The position numbers and the translations under genes are program-made. Below, one piece after another: positions 48,827 to 59,267 of a stretch of 64,000 nt of DNA. Position 1 is the stretch's first letter. Each line of letters begins with the position of its first letter. The notes under the pieces are model-generated. The model did no database searches, was not told the DNA's origin, and worked only from the letters and a program-made list of their open reading frames with translations. The DNA is taken from the NCBI GenBank assembly GCA_000755425.1, contig BBMT01000004.1, positions 1 to 64,000 on the forward strand, given 5' to 3'. This DNA is from Vibrio maritimus. Its GTDB lineage: Bacteria > Pseudomonadota > Gammaproteobacteria > Enterobacterales > Vibrionaceae.

Positions 48827-50398
48827 ATGACAAAGGGTATTGATAAGTACAGTATTGATAGTACTGACTACACCATTGGACAGGATAATGTCCAAAAGTG
48901 GGGGTTTGATGTTCATAACCCTGTATTCGGGATCAGTGCAGGTTTTATTGCGCTTCTCCTAGTAATGACAGTGATTGTTGATGCCGAGACGGCAAAGAGC
49001 GCACTTGATGGAATTAAGTGGAGCATCATCAACAAATTTGACTGGCTATTCATGTGGTCTGGCAATATTTTCGTCGTTTTCTGTTTAGTGTTGATTGTGA
49101 CGCCTTTCGGAAAAATCCGCCTGGGCGGTACTGATGCTGTGGCCGATTATTCATTCATGTCCTGGCTTGCGATGCTTTTTGCCGCCGGTATGGGCATCGG
49201 CCTGATGTTTTGGAGTGTGGCTGAGCCAGTCGCTTACTTCACCGGATGGTACGAAACTCCGCTTGGCGTAGAAGCGAATACAGAGCAAGCAAAAGAGCTT
49301 GCGATGGGCGCGGTGATGTTCCACTGGGGTCTACACCCTTGGGCGATTTACGGCGTGGTAGCACTTTCACTGGCGTTTTTTGCGTACAACAAAGGTTTGC
49401 CTCTTTCAATGCGCTCAATCTTCTATCCAATTTTAGGTGATAGAGCTTGGGGATGGGCAGGGCACGTAGTTGATATCCTTGCGGTACTTGCGACACTATT
49501 TGGTCTTGCAACGTCACTGGGTTTGGGTGCACAGCAAGCGGCGAGTGGTATTCAGCACGTATTCGGTATTGAAGCGGGCATGACGCTACAAGTGATCGTT
49601 ATTGCGGTTGTGACACTACTGGCGGTTGTATCGGTGCTGCGTGGTATTGATGGTGGTGTAAAAGTCATCAGTAACATCAACATGATCGTGGCGTTCTTGC
49701 TGCTGATTTTGGTGGCAATTATTGGTTACGCGGTGACATTTGCAGCGATTCCAGACACCTTATTTGCTTACCTAAAGAACATCATTCCATTAAGTAACCC
49801 ACACGGTCGTGAAGACGAAGCTTGGATGCACGGCTGGACTGTATTCTACTGGGCTTGGTGGATTTCATGGTCACCATTTGTAGGTATGTTTATCGCACGT
49901 GTATCGAAAGGTCGTACTGTTCGTGAATTTATTACGGCGGTGCTGATCGTCCCAACGACTGTGACTGTGATCTGGATGTCTGTGTTCGGTGGCTTGGCCA
50001 TTGATCAAGTCGTGAACCAAGTAGGTACGCTTGGTGCTAACGGTCTACGTGATGTGCCGCTGGCGATGTTTGAAATGTTCGATGCACTGCCAATGGGTAC
50101 GCTACTGTCGATCATTGCTGTCGTTCTGGTACTGGTATTCTTTATTACCTCGTCAGACTCTGGCTCTTTGGTTATCGATAGCATTACGGCTGGTGGTAAA
50201 GTCGATGCGCCAGTTATTCAGCGTGTATTCTGGGCGTTCATGGAAGGTGCTATTGCGGTTGCGCTTCTTTGGATTGGCGGCACAGAGGCGATTGCTGCTC
50301 TGCAAGCCGGTGCTATTTCATCAGCACTACCATTCACTGTTATCTTGCTCATGATGTGTGTGAGCTTGCTAATGGGTATGAAGACAGAGCGATACTAA
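48827..50398 (+). CDS. opuD: BCCT-family betaine/compatible-solute transporter
   Basis: A secondary transporter of 523 residues with 12 membrane helices that imports glycine betaine or related osmolytes with sodium. Diagnostic are AAGMGIGLMFWSVAEPV, the substrate-binding aromatic WTVFYWAWWISWSPFVGMF with ARVSKGRTVREF, and FFITSSDSGSLVIDSI. The adjacent cosR suggests osmotic control. The name follows V. cholerae usage (bccT in V. parahaemolyticus). Confidence 0.92.
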   Translation: MTKGIDKYSIDSTDYTIGQDNVQKWGFDVHNPVFGISAGFIALLLVMTVIVDAETAKSALDGIKWSIINKFDWLFMWSGNIFVVFCLVLIVTPFGKIRLGGTDAVADYSFMSWLAMLFAAGMGIGLMFWSVAEPVAYFTGWYETPLGVEANTEQAKELAMGAVMFHWGLHPWAIYGVVALSLAFFAYNKGLPLSMRSIFYPILGDRAWGWAGHVVDILAVLATLFGLATSLGLGAQQAASGIQHVFGIEAGMTLQVIVIAVVTLLAVVSVLRGIDGGVKVISNINMIVAFLLLILVAIIGYAVTFAAIPDTLFAYLKNIIPLSNPHGREDEAWMHGWTVFYWAWWISWSPFVGMFIARVSKGRTVREFITAVLIVPTTVTVIWMSVFGGLAIDQVVNQVGTLGANGLRDVPLAMFEMFDALPMGTLLSIIAVVLVLVFFITSSDSGSLVIDSITAGGKVDAPVIQRVFWAFMEGAIAVALLWIGGTEAIAALQAGAISSALPFTVILLMMCVSLLMGMKTERY

Positions 50399-50428
50399 GC
50401 TGCTCAGCTGACTATGAAGTAAAACTAA

Positions 50429-50457
50429 AAAGAGCGGTCAATGACCGCTCTTTTTTT
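50429..50457. terminator. bidirectional terminator
   Basis: AAGAGCGGTCA and TGACCGCTCTT form a perfect stem almost without a loop, with As on the left and seven Ts on the right. It overlaps the last codons of the convergent acetyltransferase gene. Confidence 0.88.
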
Positions 50458-51084
50458 ATGCTTTGAAATCTCGGCTCGCCGCTTCTATTGCATCTATGTT
50501 GGATGCGCAAATCAATGGTTTTAGCGCGTCAAACTTCTCGGGACTCCAAGTGTACATCTCAAGCGCTAACAGCCTGCGAATTGTCTTTTCATCGAACCGG
50601 TATTTTATAATGGTGGCAGGGTTTCCGCCAACAACCGCATAAGGTGGGACGTACTTAGTTACGACACTATTTGCAGCGATGATGGCGCCTTCCCCCAGTG
50701 TCACGCCCGGCATCAGCATTGCTCTCATACCTATCCATGTGCCATCTCCAATGTGGGTATCACCTTTTGATTGGTAGGCATCATCAATCGATTCCATAAA
50801 AGGTAGAGTGAAAACCAATCGCTGCGATGGGTGTGATTGCCACCCATCAGAATGACGGCTTCCGCTCCGATGCAAACATAGTCTCCGATATATAATTGGT
50901 CGATAGGCCAACGTGGCGCTCGGTCTTTGGTGAGTTCATCACCATGTAAATAGCGCACGACGGATGCTTCAAAGCCGTCATCGTAAGCATCACTGTAATA
51001 GCTATGTGACCCTTTTATGTGAATGTTTTGGTTTTTGACGGTTTGATGGAGAAGTTCAAATTGTGTCCAGTGTTTATTCTTCAT
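50456..51084 (-). CDS. CatB-type xenobiotic O-acetyltransferase
   Basis: A left-handed beta-helix acyltransferase of 209 residues after restoring one base near 50812. The N-terminal part has IKGSHSYYSDAYDDGFEASV and YIGDYVCIGAEAVILMGGNH with the catalytic-region histidine. The repaired C-terminal part has THIGDGTWIGMRAMLMPGV and VVGGNPATIIKYRF. These hexapeptide repeats and the YSDAYDDGFEASVVRYL segment match the Vat/CatB family, which includes streptogramin and chloramphenicol acetyltransferases. Chromosomal Vibrio members may have other substrates. Confidence 0.85.
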
Positions 51085-51472
51085 TGTTTACCTTGGGTTG
51101 TCTAAGTGGATTAATCCAAATGGAATAATGGTGTTAGATAGCCCTTCAGCTAATGAATAAAGGGTCGTTTGAGGTAAGCGATGATGACAGCAACCAGAGG
51201 CGACTGAAAAAGGTGTTCAGGCATGTTTGCGTCCCAAAAGAGGCAGGTGCCAACAAGTATAGCGTTGATGAGGTGTCTTTGGCTAAAATAAAAAACGGAA
51301 TTAATGTTTGTTATATGTAGATAGTCAAGAATATGACGTTGCAAAATCGTATTTAGTCAATATATTGCCTCTCGATTTTGACTTGGAATATGTATATTAT
51401 TCGACCGCCATTCACTAATTCATAATTAGAGTGAATGGTCAGTAAATCCTATAAATAACAGAATAATAACTT
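51085..51472. other. intergenic region upstream of the chemoreceptor
   Basis: Nearly 390 AT-rich bases between divergent genes. I see no supported gene; a short minus-strand open frame at 51150-51344 has no ribosome site or family match. It presumably holds the two promoters, but none stands out. Confidence 0.4.
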
Positions 51473-53355
51473 ATGAACCTATCATTAAGACAAAAGCTCA
51501 TTGCGGCTACGTTGAGCGCAGTGATTATTATGGCTTTGGCTTTGACCATCCTTTCTGCCAATCAACTCTCTTCTCAAACCAATGCCGCGATTGCTGCGCG
51601 TGCAAATAATGTATCGTATGCCGCCGTTGAAGGTATCAAAAACTGGATTGATATTCGCAAAGACATCGCCAGCGCGTTCAATGGCTTTGCGGATCAAGAG
51701 GATAAAGTACCTTACTTGCAGCAAGCGCGTATCGCTGGTGGCTTCGATGACATTTTCTTCGGTACGCCTGAAGGTGATATGTACCGCTCTCACCCAGAGC
51801 GCAACCGAGCCGACTACGATCCAAGAACTCGCCCTTGGTATCAGGATGCAAAAGCCGCTAATAAACAGATCATTACAGAGGCGTATCAAGATGCGATTAC
51901 TAATGCGCTACTCGTAACGATTGCAGAACCTGTGCGTGTACATGGCAAAATGGCGGGTATTGTGGGCGCTGACGTTCTAATTGATCAGTTAGTCGATGAC
52001 GTGATTAGTCTAAATGTGGGTGACAATGCCAGTGCTATGCTGATTGACCTGACCAACGGCACGTTTCTCGCACACCCTAATAAGTCACTGTTGCTGAAAC
52101 CGGTCACGGCGCTAGGCCAAAACTTTACGACTCGTACCATTGAGCAAAAAGTCGCGGATCGCTCGATCTTGGAACTAAACCTCGGTGGCTCTGAGAAGCT
52201 GATGCTGTTCTCGCAAGTACCAGGTACCAATTGGGTGTTTGCTATTGAATTAGACAAGGCTACAGAGCTTGCCGGACATAAGACGGCATTAACGCAACTT
52301 GTTATCACTTCATTGATCATTTTGGTGTTGGTCGCGCTTATTGCTTCATGGCTAATGAGTTTCTTGGTCAACGATCTAGCTCGCGTATCGAAAGCGCTCA
52401 AGGAAATTGCGTCTGGTGAAGGTGACCTAACTCAGCGATTGGAGCGAGAAGCAAAGATGAAGTAGGTCAGCTAGCGCGTAACTTCAATACCTTCGTCAGC
52501 TATATGCATGAGACTATCATGCAGTTGAAAGATGTCTCTATCGCATTGTCTGAACAAGCAAAAGACACGGCAACGCATGCGCGAGTGAGAAGTCAGCGTA
52601 TTCAAACTCAGCAAGATGAAATCAACATGGTAGCGACTGCAATCAATGAGATGGCTGCCGCGACACAAGAGATTGCGAACAACGCTGACATGACAGCGTC
52701 AAACTCGTCAGAGGCGGTAGGAGCCAGCACTCATGGTGCGGGTCAGGTGTCGCAAACGCAAAACTCTATTCAGAACTTGGCTGCGGAAGTCGATGTAGCA
52801 ACCTCGGTTATCCAAGAGCTTGAAGTTCATGGTAACAGCATCAATACCATTCTTTCGACGATTCAGGATATTGCTGAGCAAACTAACCTATTAGCACTTA
52901 ATGCTGCGATTGAGGCTGCTCGTGCAGGAGAGCAAGGCCGCGGGTTTGCGGTTGTGGCAGATGAAGTTCGTGTGCTGAGTCAGCGCACTCATGCTTCTAC
53001 CCAGGAGATCCAAAGCACGATTGAGACCTTGCAAAGCACTACGGCGAAAGCGGTTGGCATTATGGGCGACAGCAAAGCGTTGGCTGAAACCAGTGTTGAT
53101 GATGCCAATAGCGCGGCAGCGAGTTTGACGCAGATCCACGCCGCAGTTGAGCAAATCAGTGATATGGCCGCGCAAATTGCTACGGCTGCTGAAGAGCAAG
53201 CTTCGGTTACCTCTGAAATTACCCGTAATACACAAGGCATTCGGGACGTCTCTGATGAGCTGGCAGAAGAAGCGCAAGAAGCGGCTCAGCAAGCGGTTGA
53301 ACTCTCAGACTTATCGCAGAAGCTAGAAAGTGAGATTGGTCGATTCAAGATCTAA
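51473..53355 (+). CDS. methyl-accepting chemotaxis protein, probable amino-acid receptor
   Basis: A 627-residue chemoreceptor after restoring one A near 52455. Helix 1 (residues 8-29), a periplasmic dCache_1 domain (30-275), helix 2 (280-302), HAMP domain and cytoplasmic signalling hairpin with [20 protein letters not shown] and [13 protein letters not shown]. The Cache domain has the complete residue set reported for amino-acid-binding dCache_1 sensors: Y115, R120, W122, Y123, Y138, D140 and D167 (my numbering) with the same spacing. The ligand is therefore probably an amino acid. There is no C-terminal pentapeptide for tethering the methylation enzymes. Confidence 0.9.
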
Positions 53356-53495
53356 TCAACTGTAGCTCTCATAAACTGCAGATCTAACTACGGCTTTTAG
53401 GAAATCACGCCTGTGTCAGTACCTTACTGGCACAGGCCGTTTGTTAGGAGTATGCTGAACTCTAGTGAAAATGGATTGCAACGGAGATACCGAAC

Positions 53496-54099
53496 ATGGC
53501 TAATCGCTGCCCTTGGCTAGATGAAACTAAACAAGACTATGTGGAATATCACGATCAAGAGTGGGGCGTGCCCGTTCGTGATGATAAAACTTTGTTCGAG
53601 TTTCTGGTGTTAGAATCTGCTCAGGCAGGATTAAGCTGGTACACCATTCTCAAAAGGCGAGAAGGTATCGACGTGCGTTTGCCAATTTTGATGTAGAGAA
53701 AGTAGCCGCCTTTACCGAAGAGGATGAGCTGCGCCTACAGCAAGATACTGGCATTATTCGTAACAAGCTAAAAATCAGTTCAACGATTACTAACGCTCAA
53801 TACTTTATAGAGATCCAAAAAGAGTTTGGTAGCTTTAGCGACTATCTATGGTCGTTTACCAATCATAAGGTGTTGGTCAGCAGTTATAAAGCACTTGAGG
53901 ACTACCCTGCGACCTCAAAGGTATCGGACGCGCTCAGTAAAGATCTTAAAAAGCGTGGCTTTAAATTTGTTGGCTCCACTATTATCTATGCGTTTCTCCA
54001 AGCCGCAGGCTTATCAATGATCACAGCCTTGACTGCTATCGACGTCAAGAGGTCATCGATAGCTATCAAGCGTTAGGTTTAGAATACGAGCTAGTTTGA
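53496..54099 (+). CDS. tag: DNA-3-methyladenine glycosylase I
   Basis: A DNA repair enzyme that removes 3-methyladenine. Two one-base deletions, near 53662 (TT read as T) and 54016 (AA read as A), are repaired to give 201 residues. The N-terminus has RCPWLDETKQDYVEYHDQEW and GVPVRDDKTLFEFLVLESAQ. The repaired C-terminus has FVGSTIIYAFLQAAGLINDH, with the zinc ligands of the Tag family split between the ends. It overlaps the convergent FAH-family gene by nine bases. Confidence 0.9.
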
Positions 54100-54893
54100 G
54101 CCTTGAATGGTATTGGTGACTGTACCGATACCGTCAATAGAAACGCTAACCACATCTCCAGCATTGAGCGAGCGCGTGCGCCCTGGAGTTCCTGCAAAAA
54201 TCATGTCGCCTGGATTCAAGGTAATGTAGGTACTTATGTATGAGACAATCGCAGGGACGTCGTGAATCATATTGGCAACGCTCTCTTGCTGCATCACTTT
54301 GCCGTTTAGTGTGGTTGTGATGACTTGGTCTTTAATCGTCACGTCGCTAACGATAAAGCTAGACACAGGACCAAATCCTCGCGCCCCCTTTGCGCGCCAC
54401 CACTGAAGATCTTGTCCTTGCCAACTCCGCTCAGTGACGTCATTGCCCGTTAGATATCCGAACACACACTCCAATGCTGAAGCTTTATTAACCTCTTGGC
54501 ATGATTTGCCAATTACAATAACTAGCTCACCTTCAAAGTGGACATTGTTGGCGCCTTTCGGGAAGGAGAGATCGCCGCTTGTTATCACAGAATCGACGGA
54601 TTTAAAGAAAATCTCTGGCTTTGCAGCACCTGAGTTTCCGGCATGACTTCTAAAGTTGAGCCTACAGCGTAAACGCTACCACCCGCCAATGGGGCAACAA
54701 GGGTTGCTTCTGACGCCTTGATGGTGTCTAGCGTTTTGGGATTATTGAAAGGAGAGTCAGATAAGATGTCATAGAGCTTTTGGTTGCCTTCAGTGACTTT
54801 GATCCAATGTTGGCTGCCTTGATATTCAACTCGGCCAAATTGAGCGGCTATTACATTTAGGGGGAGTAGAACAAAAATCAAAAGTGCTCTCAT
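54091..54893 (-). CDS. fumarylacetoacetate hydrolase family protein with signal-like N-terminus
   Basis: An FAH-fold protein of 267 residues after restoring one A near 54650. Family motifs are RSHAGNSGAAKPEIFFKS, VHFEGELVIVIGKSC with metal-binding glutamates, FGYLTGNDVTERSWQ and DMIFAGTPGRT. FAH proteins cleave C-C bonds of diketo acids or decarboxylate oxaloacetate. Unusually, the protein begins MRALLIFVLLPLNVIAAQFG, a good signal peptide, whereas family members are normally cytoplasmic. The substrate is not evident from neighbours. Confidence 0.85.
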
Positions 54894-55005
54894 AAGGGCT
54901 ATCCTTAGCTAGATTCCAAGTGTCAGTAACGAGTATAGTTACGAAATACCTCTTTTATGGTTCATTTGATTAAGTTGCATTTTTAGCAGTAGGTAATGGA
55001 AAGTT

Positions 55006-55686
55006 ATGGAAAAGTTTGATTCGATTTATGCGAGAGCAGCAGAGCGCAAAGGGGGAGAGCAGGGGCTTGAGTCAATTGTTTCTGTGCCTCTTACGCGAGA
55101 TGAAGTTGCCGCCATTCCTGAGGATCGTTGGTTGTCTGCTTTTTCTATGAAGGTGTTCCAAAGTGGCATCTCATGGAAAGTTGTGAGAAACAAATGGCCG
55201 AACTTTGAAGAGCACTTTTTCCAATTTCGTGTTGACCCATTGCTCATGCTTTCTGAAGAACAATGGGAGCAAAAAGCGCAAGACCCTAAAATTATTCGTC
55301 ATATGACCAAGGTGATGTCCATTCCAGCCAATGCAGCGATGATTCAGCGTGCTCGCTTTGAACACGATTCTTTCGCCCAAATGGTGGCAGATTGGCCGAA
55401 GGAGTCGATAACGGATTTATGGGCACATCTGAAAAAACATGGTGCTCGTCTGGGGGGAAACACCGGACCTTATGCGTTACGCCAATTGGGTGTAGATACC
55501 TTCATTTTGTCTAATGACGTGGAAGGGTATCTTCGTAACACCAACATCATCGATTCTGGAAGAGGTACTAAACGTGCTATGACTGCTGCAAACAAAGCCT
55601 TCATGGAATGGCACCAGCAATCAGGTCGTTCGCTCTCTGAGATAAGCCAAATTATCGCTTATGGGTTTGGAGACAATCGCGTTTAG
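55006..55686 (+). CDS. second DNA-3-methyladenine glycosylase I-like protein
   Basis: A 226-residue member of the methyladenine glycosylase family, divergent from the Tag protein encoded 0.9 kb away. The helix-hairpin-helix region includes WLSAFSMKVFQSGISWKVVRN and the later LGGNTGPYALRQLGVDTFIL. The zinc-binding ends of classical Tag are not obvious. Its base specificity may differ. It is convergent with the ACT-domain gene. Confidence 0.82.
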   Translation: MEKFDSIYARAAERKGGEQGLESIVSVPLTRDEVAAIPEDRWLSAFSMKVFQSGISWKVVRNKWPNFEEHFFQFRVDPLLMLSEEQWEQKAQDPKIIRHMTKVMSIPANAAMIQRARFEHDSFAQMVADWPKESITDLWAHLKKHGARLGGNTGPYALRQLGVDTFILSNDVEGYLRNTNIIDSGRGTKRAMTAANKAFMEWHQQSGRSLSEISQIIAYGFGDNRV

Positions 55687-55701
55687 TCAGTTTGAAGCAA
55701 A

Positions 55702-55731
55702 TAAAAAGGGCAAACAGTGTTTGCCCTTTTT
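55702..55731. terminator. bidirectional terminator
   Basis: AAAAAGGGCAAACA and TGTTTGCCCTTTTTT form a long perfect stem, serving both convergent genes. Confidence 0.92.
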
Positions 55732-55753
55732 TCAGCTGAAACCAATTAGTCCG

Positions 55754-56269
55754 CTACGACTCTAGAATCACACGAGTGTCTTCACTTAACGCTTCAAGTT
55801 CACTCGCCACATCTTCTATTTGCATGGCAGGTGGGATCTTCAGTGCCATGTTGGCGGTAAACAAGCTGGAGCCGATACCACCGCCGCCGGCGAGAAACAC
55901 ACGCTGACAGTCCATATCTAAAATACGAATATCTTGTCCATCTAAGAATTGAGTGATTTCATTGACGATACCCGCTCTGTCATTGGTGTCGAGTCTTAGT
56001 TGGAAAACAGTCTCCTGTTCATGACGATGCGGATCCGTATCTGAAATCTGGACGAGCAAACCTTGTTGATTGTTGAAGGCGTCTTTGACAACTTGTGCAT
56101 TGTCGCTCGGAAGCTCGACTTTAATGACGGCAGCGACGTTGTCTTCAATAAAGTTCACTTTACTCACCAGCCATTTTCCCCCGTTTTCGTGGGTCACTGA
56201 TGCGAGGTTTTTAATGGTGGCTGGGGTCGCTTGGCCAACAAAGTTGACGATAAAGGTACTACTGCTCAT
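55754..56269 (-). CDS. ACT-domain protein, GcvR-like
   Basis: A 171-residue protein with two tandem ACT domains (about residues 6-75 and 90-168; FQLRLDTNDRAGIVNEITQF starts the second). This layout matches the glycine-cleavage repressor partner GcvR, which binds amino acids and modulates GcvA. No gcv genes are adjacent, so the role here is inferred from the fold. Confidence 0.8.
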   Translation of the reverse strand: MSSSTFIVNFVGQATPATIKNLASVTHENGGKWLVSKVNFIEDNVAAVIKVELPSDNAQVVKDAFNNQQGLLVQISDTDPHRHEQETVFQLRLDTNDRAGIVNEITQFLDGQDIRILDMDCQRVFLAGGGGIGSSLFTANMALKIPPAMQIEDVASELEALSEDTRVILES

Positions 56270-56504
56270 ACATTTCCCTCCACAGGTATAAAACCGATAA
56301 CTAATTGAATAGTTGATCCCAGTTTAGATCTAAAATGCGCGCTTCGCATGACTAACCTCAAGGTTCACACCAAAAGCTGCTATGAGTTTAATGAAGTGTA
56401 ATTAACTCCACAAAATTCATGGTTTTTACAGCGCTGACAACCACTTAATCACTAGAACATTCTTCAAGTATCTTCAATTGACAGATCTCTGACATTTATT
56501 AACT

Positions 56505-56522
56505 AGACCGACCGGTTTGTTT
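56505..56522. promoter_or_regulatory. TetR-type operator candidate upstream of the dehydrogenase operon
   Basis: AGACCGACCGGTTTGT has an imperfect dyad (AGACC, four bases, GGTTT) and resembles operators of TetR-family repressors of the TAGACC-N4-GGTCTA type. A close relative lies at 63748-63761. A TTGACA -35-like box is at 56478-56483, so a bound repressor would cover the promoter. Confidence 0.5.
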
Positions 56523-56558
56523 TGTTTAATGTGTAATCACTTTCTGAGGAGAACTGAC

Positions 56559-57974
56559 ATGAAAACCCTATCGAATGAACAACTCGTCGCAATTCATGCA
56601 AGGCTAAAAACGCACTATCAATACACCCCAATGCCAAGTTTTGAAGAACGCGTACTGAAGCTACAGGCGCTGAAGAACGCTCTTCAAAATTTCAGTAAAG
56701 AGCTGTGCTCGTCACTCGACAAAGACTATGGAAAGCGAAGTCATCAAGACACATTGGTGGCAGATATTTTGCCGTGTGTGGGCAACATTGATCATACTTT
56801 GTCGCAATTAGAAAGTTGGATGGCGCCATGTAAACGCAATCCCGGCCCGCTGCTTTCGAGTTCAACGGTGGAAGTGGTGTATCAACCTAAAGGTGTGGTC
56901 GGCATTGTGACGCCATGGAACTTTCCTGTGATGTTGTCGATTGGCCCTCTTATCTCCGCCATTGCCGCAGGCAACTTAGCGATGATTAAGCTAAGTGAGT
57001 TTACGCCACACACTAACCAAACCATTACCAAGATGTTGGCAAGCTGTTTTAGTGAAAACGAAGTGGTGGTTATCGAAGGTGAGGCGGATGTCGCAGCGCT
57101 GTTTACCAGTCTTCCTTTTGACCACTTACTTTTTACTGGCTCAACGAGTGTGGGTCGCCTGGTGATGAAATCGGCCGCTGCCAACCTTACCCCGCTCACG
57201 CTCGAACTCGGCGGCAAATCGCCAGTCATCGTCGCTGATGATGTTGATATAGAAATGGCAGTCGAGCGAATTATCTATGGCAAGAGTCTCAACAATGGGC
57301 AAGTTTGTGTGGCGCCAGACTATGTGTTGCTCCCAGAGGGTAAAGAGCAGGCGTTTATTGATGCTTACTGCGAGCACTATCAAAAGCTCTATAGCCATGG
57401 AGTCGATTCCGACAACCTAACTGGACTTATTAATAAACGTCAGTTTGAACGTATTCAGACACTTCTAGAGCATGAAGTCGCTGCTAGCCGCAAGGTTATC
57501 GCGTGTCATAGCAACGCAATAGCAAAAGAAAAGCAGGCGATGGTGACTCACCTTATTTTGAACCCTAAGGAGGATTCTCCCGTGATGAGTGAAGAGATTT
57601 TCGGTCCTTTACTGCCGATTATGACTTACTCAAACGTTGAGCAAGCCATTGCTTTCATTACGGCAAGACCCAGACCTCTAGCACTGTATCTCATGTCTGA
57701 AAACGAGGCGCTACAACATCAGGTCTCTACACAAGTGCACTCTGGCGGCATGTGTATCAATGATTGTGTCTTCCACTTGGCAGTCGATGATGCACCGTTT
57801 GGTGGGATTGGTGAGTCCGGAAAAGGCGCTTACCACGGTAAAGAGGGTTTCCTTACTTTTTCTCATGCAAAAACCGTGATGAAAACCGACGCAAAGGCTC
57901 ACAACGTTAGCCAACTGCTTGGCCCAGAAGACAATGAACTCAAACGTGCAGTGCTTGCTTCACTGTGCGTCTAA
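56559..57974 (+). CDS. coniferyl-type aldehyde dehydrogenase
   Basis: An NAD(P)-dependent aldehyde dehydrogenase of 471 residues. The nucleotide-binding segment is GIVTPWNFPVMLSIGPL, the glycine motif FTGSTSVGRLVMKSAA, the glutamate LTLELGGKSPVIV and the catalytic cysteine LNNGQVCVAPDYVLLPEG. It is closest to the coniferyl aldehyde / CalB-like group, which oxidises aromatic or medium-chain aldehydes. I prefer the ATG at 56559 behind GAGGAG. It is first in the cluster and 22 bases before the alcohol dehydrogenase, so the pair could oxidise an alcohol to an acid. Confidence 0.9.
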   Translation: MKTLSNEQLVAIHARLKTHYQYTPMPSFEERVLKLQALKNALQNFSKELCSSLDKDYGKRSHQDTLVADILPCVGNIDHTLSQLESWMAPCKRNPGPLLSSSTVEVVYQPKGVVGIVTPWNFPVMLSIGPLISAIAAGNLAMIKLSEFTPHTNQTITKMLASCFSENEVVVIEGEADVAALFTSLPFDHLLFTGSTSVGRLVMKSAAANLTPLTLELGGKSPVIVADDVDIEMAVERIIYGKSLNNGQVCVAPDYVLLPEGKEQAFIDAYCEHYQKLYSHGVDSDNLTGLINKRQFERIQTLLEHEVAASRKVIACHSNAIAKEKQAMVTHLILNPKEDSPVMSEEIFGPLLPIMTYSNVEQAIAFITARPRPLALYLMSENEALQHQVSTQVHSGGMCINDCVFHLAVDDAPFGGIGESGKGAYHGKEGFLTFSHAKTVMKTDAKAHNVSQLLGPEDNELKRAVLASLCV

Positions 57975-57996
57975 TTAATCGTTTGGAGAAGAAAAT

Positions 57997-59174
57997 ATGA
58001 ACCATAACTTTATGTTTAATATGCGAACCGTGATCTTGTCTGGTGAAGACTCAATCAATGACATTCCAGCTCAGCTAGCAGCACGTGGTGCTCATCGAGT
58101 ACTGCTATTGAGTGATATTGGATTAGAAAGTGTTGGTCTAGTGAATAAACTGATTGGCGTTTTCGAAAACAACATGCAAGTAGAGCTAGTAGGTGTTTAT
58201 ACCGATATTAAGGCTGACGCAAGTTGCGATGACATTAACAAGGCGGTTAAGTATGCCAACAAAGTGAAAGCGGACAGTATTGTGGCGCTGGGAGGTGGTA
58301 GCGTGATTGATGCTTCTAAGGGCATCAAGTACTCGCTAGAGCACAAACTTGATGACATTCGTGAAGCCATTCGTGGTGGTGGACGTATTGATGTTGGGTC
58401 TCATGTGAAGCCCTTTACCATTCCACACATTGGTGTACCAACAACTGCAGGTACCGGAGCGGAAGCCTCACCCATTGCTGTGTTTTTCAATGACGTTGAG
58501 CAAGTTAAAGCGAGCTTAGTCGTATCTGGCCTTGAATGTGATCTCGCTGTACTCGATCCAAAACTTACCCTCGGTTTACCTGTCCCGCTAACGGTGTCGA
58601 CAGCAATGGATGCCTTGACGCACGCTATTGAAGCGGCTTCATCTCCAATGAGCAATGCGTTTACCGATGCCTATGCAATACAAGCGAGTCGCATGATACT
58701 GGATAACCTGCCAAAAGTGGTCTCGAATCCGAATAATATCGAGGCGAGAACGGAGCTACTTCAAGCAAGTACTATGGCAATTTCGGCGTTTTACTCCTCA
58801 TTAGGTGGCATCCCTATTCACAACTGTGCACACGCGTTTGGTGCGATCGCCCACATTCCTCATGGTGATGCGAATAGCGTGCTGCTGCCTGTGGTGATTG
58901 AGCTCTGCCGGAATTCTATCTGCCAAGTATTGATAAGCTCGCGAGTATTTTTGAGCTGTCTCACACGCTTACTGCAGAGGAAAAGCATCGTGAAGTTGTA
59001 CTGTCCTTACGCGCTTTCCAAGAACAAGTTAAGGCTCATCAAACCTTTACTAATTGGAGTTTGAATACAGAGACACGATCCGAGATTGCACAAGGTATTG
59101 AGAAAGATATGAGCTTCCAGTTCTATGCGATTCCAAAACACAAGATTGAGCAAATCTTGGCGGCAACCTGTTAA
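57997..59174 (+). CDS. iron-containing alcohol dehydrogenase
   Basis: A group-III (Fe-ADH) oxidoreductase of 392 residues after restoring one base near 58903. The nucleotide site is VALGGGSVIDASKGI, followed by GVPTTAGTGAEASPIAVF. The metal-binding residues are in STAMDALTHAIEA and the histidine-rich HNCAHAFGAIAHIPHGDANS. The repaired tail (SIDKLASIFELSHTLTAEEK) restores the helical domain. Substrate is unknown; the ALDH partner suggests alcohol to aldehyde conversion. Confidence 0.9.
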
Positions 59175-59267
59175 TCGAAAATTAATACAGTACCAAGGAT
59201 GGTTCTCTTACCTATGTCCTATAACCGTGCACCTTTAACGACGGTTTACGCACCTTGGAGACTAACT

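Noticed and set aside
51150..51344. Minus-strand 64-codon open frame upstream of the chemoreceptor
   Set aside because: No ribosome site, no recognisable family, and it lies in an AT-rich promoter region.
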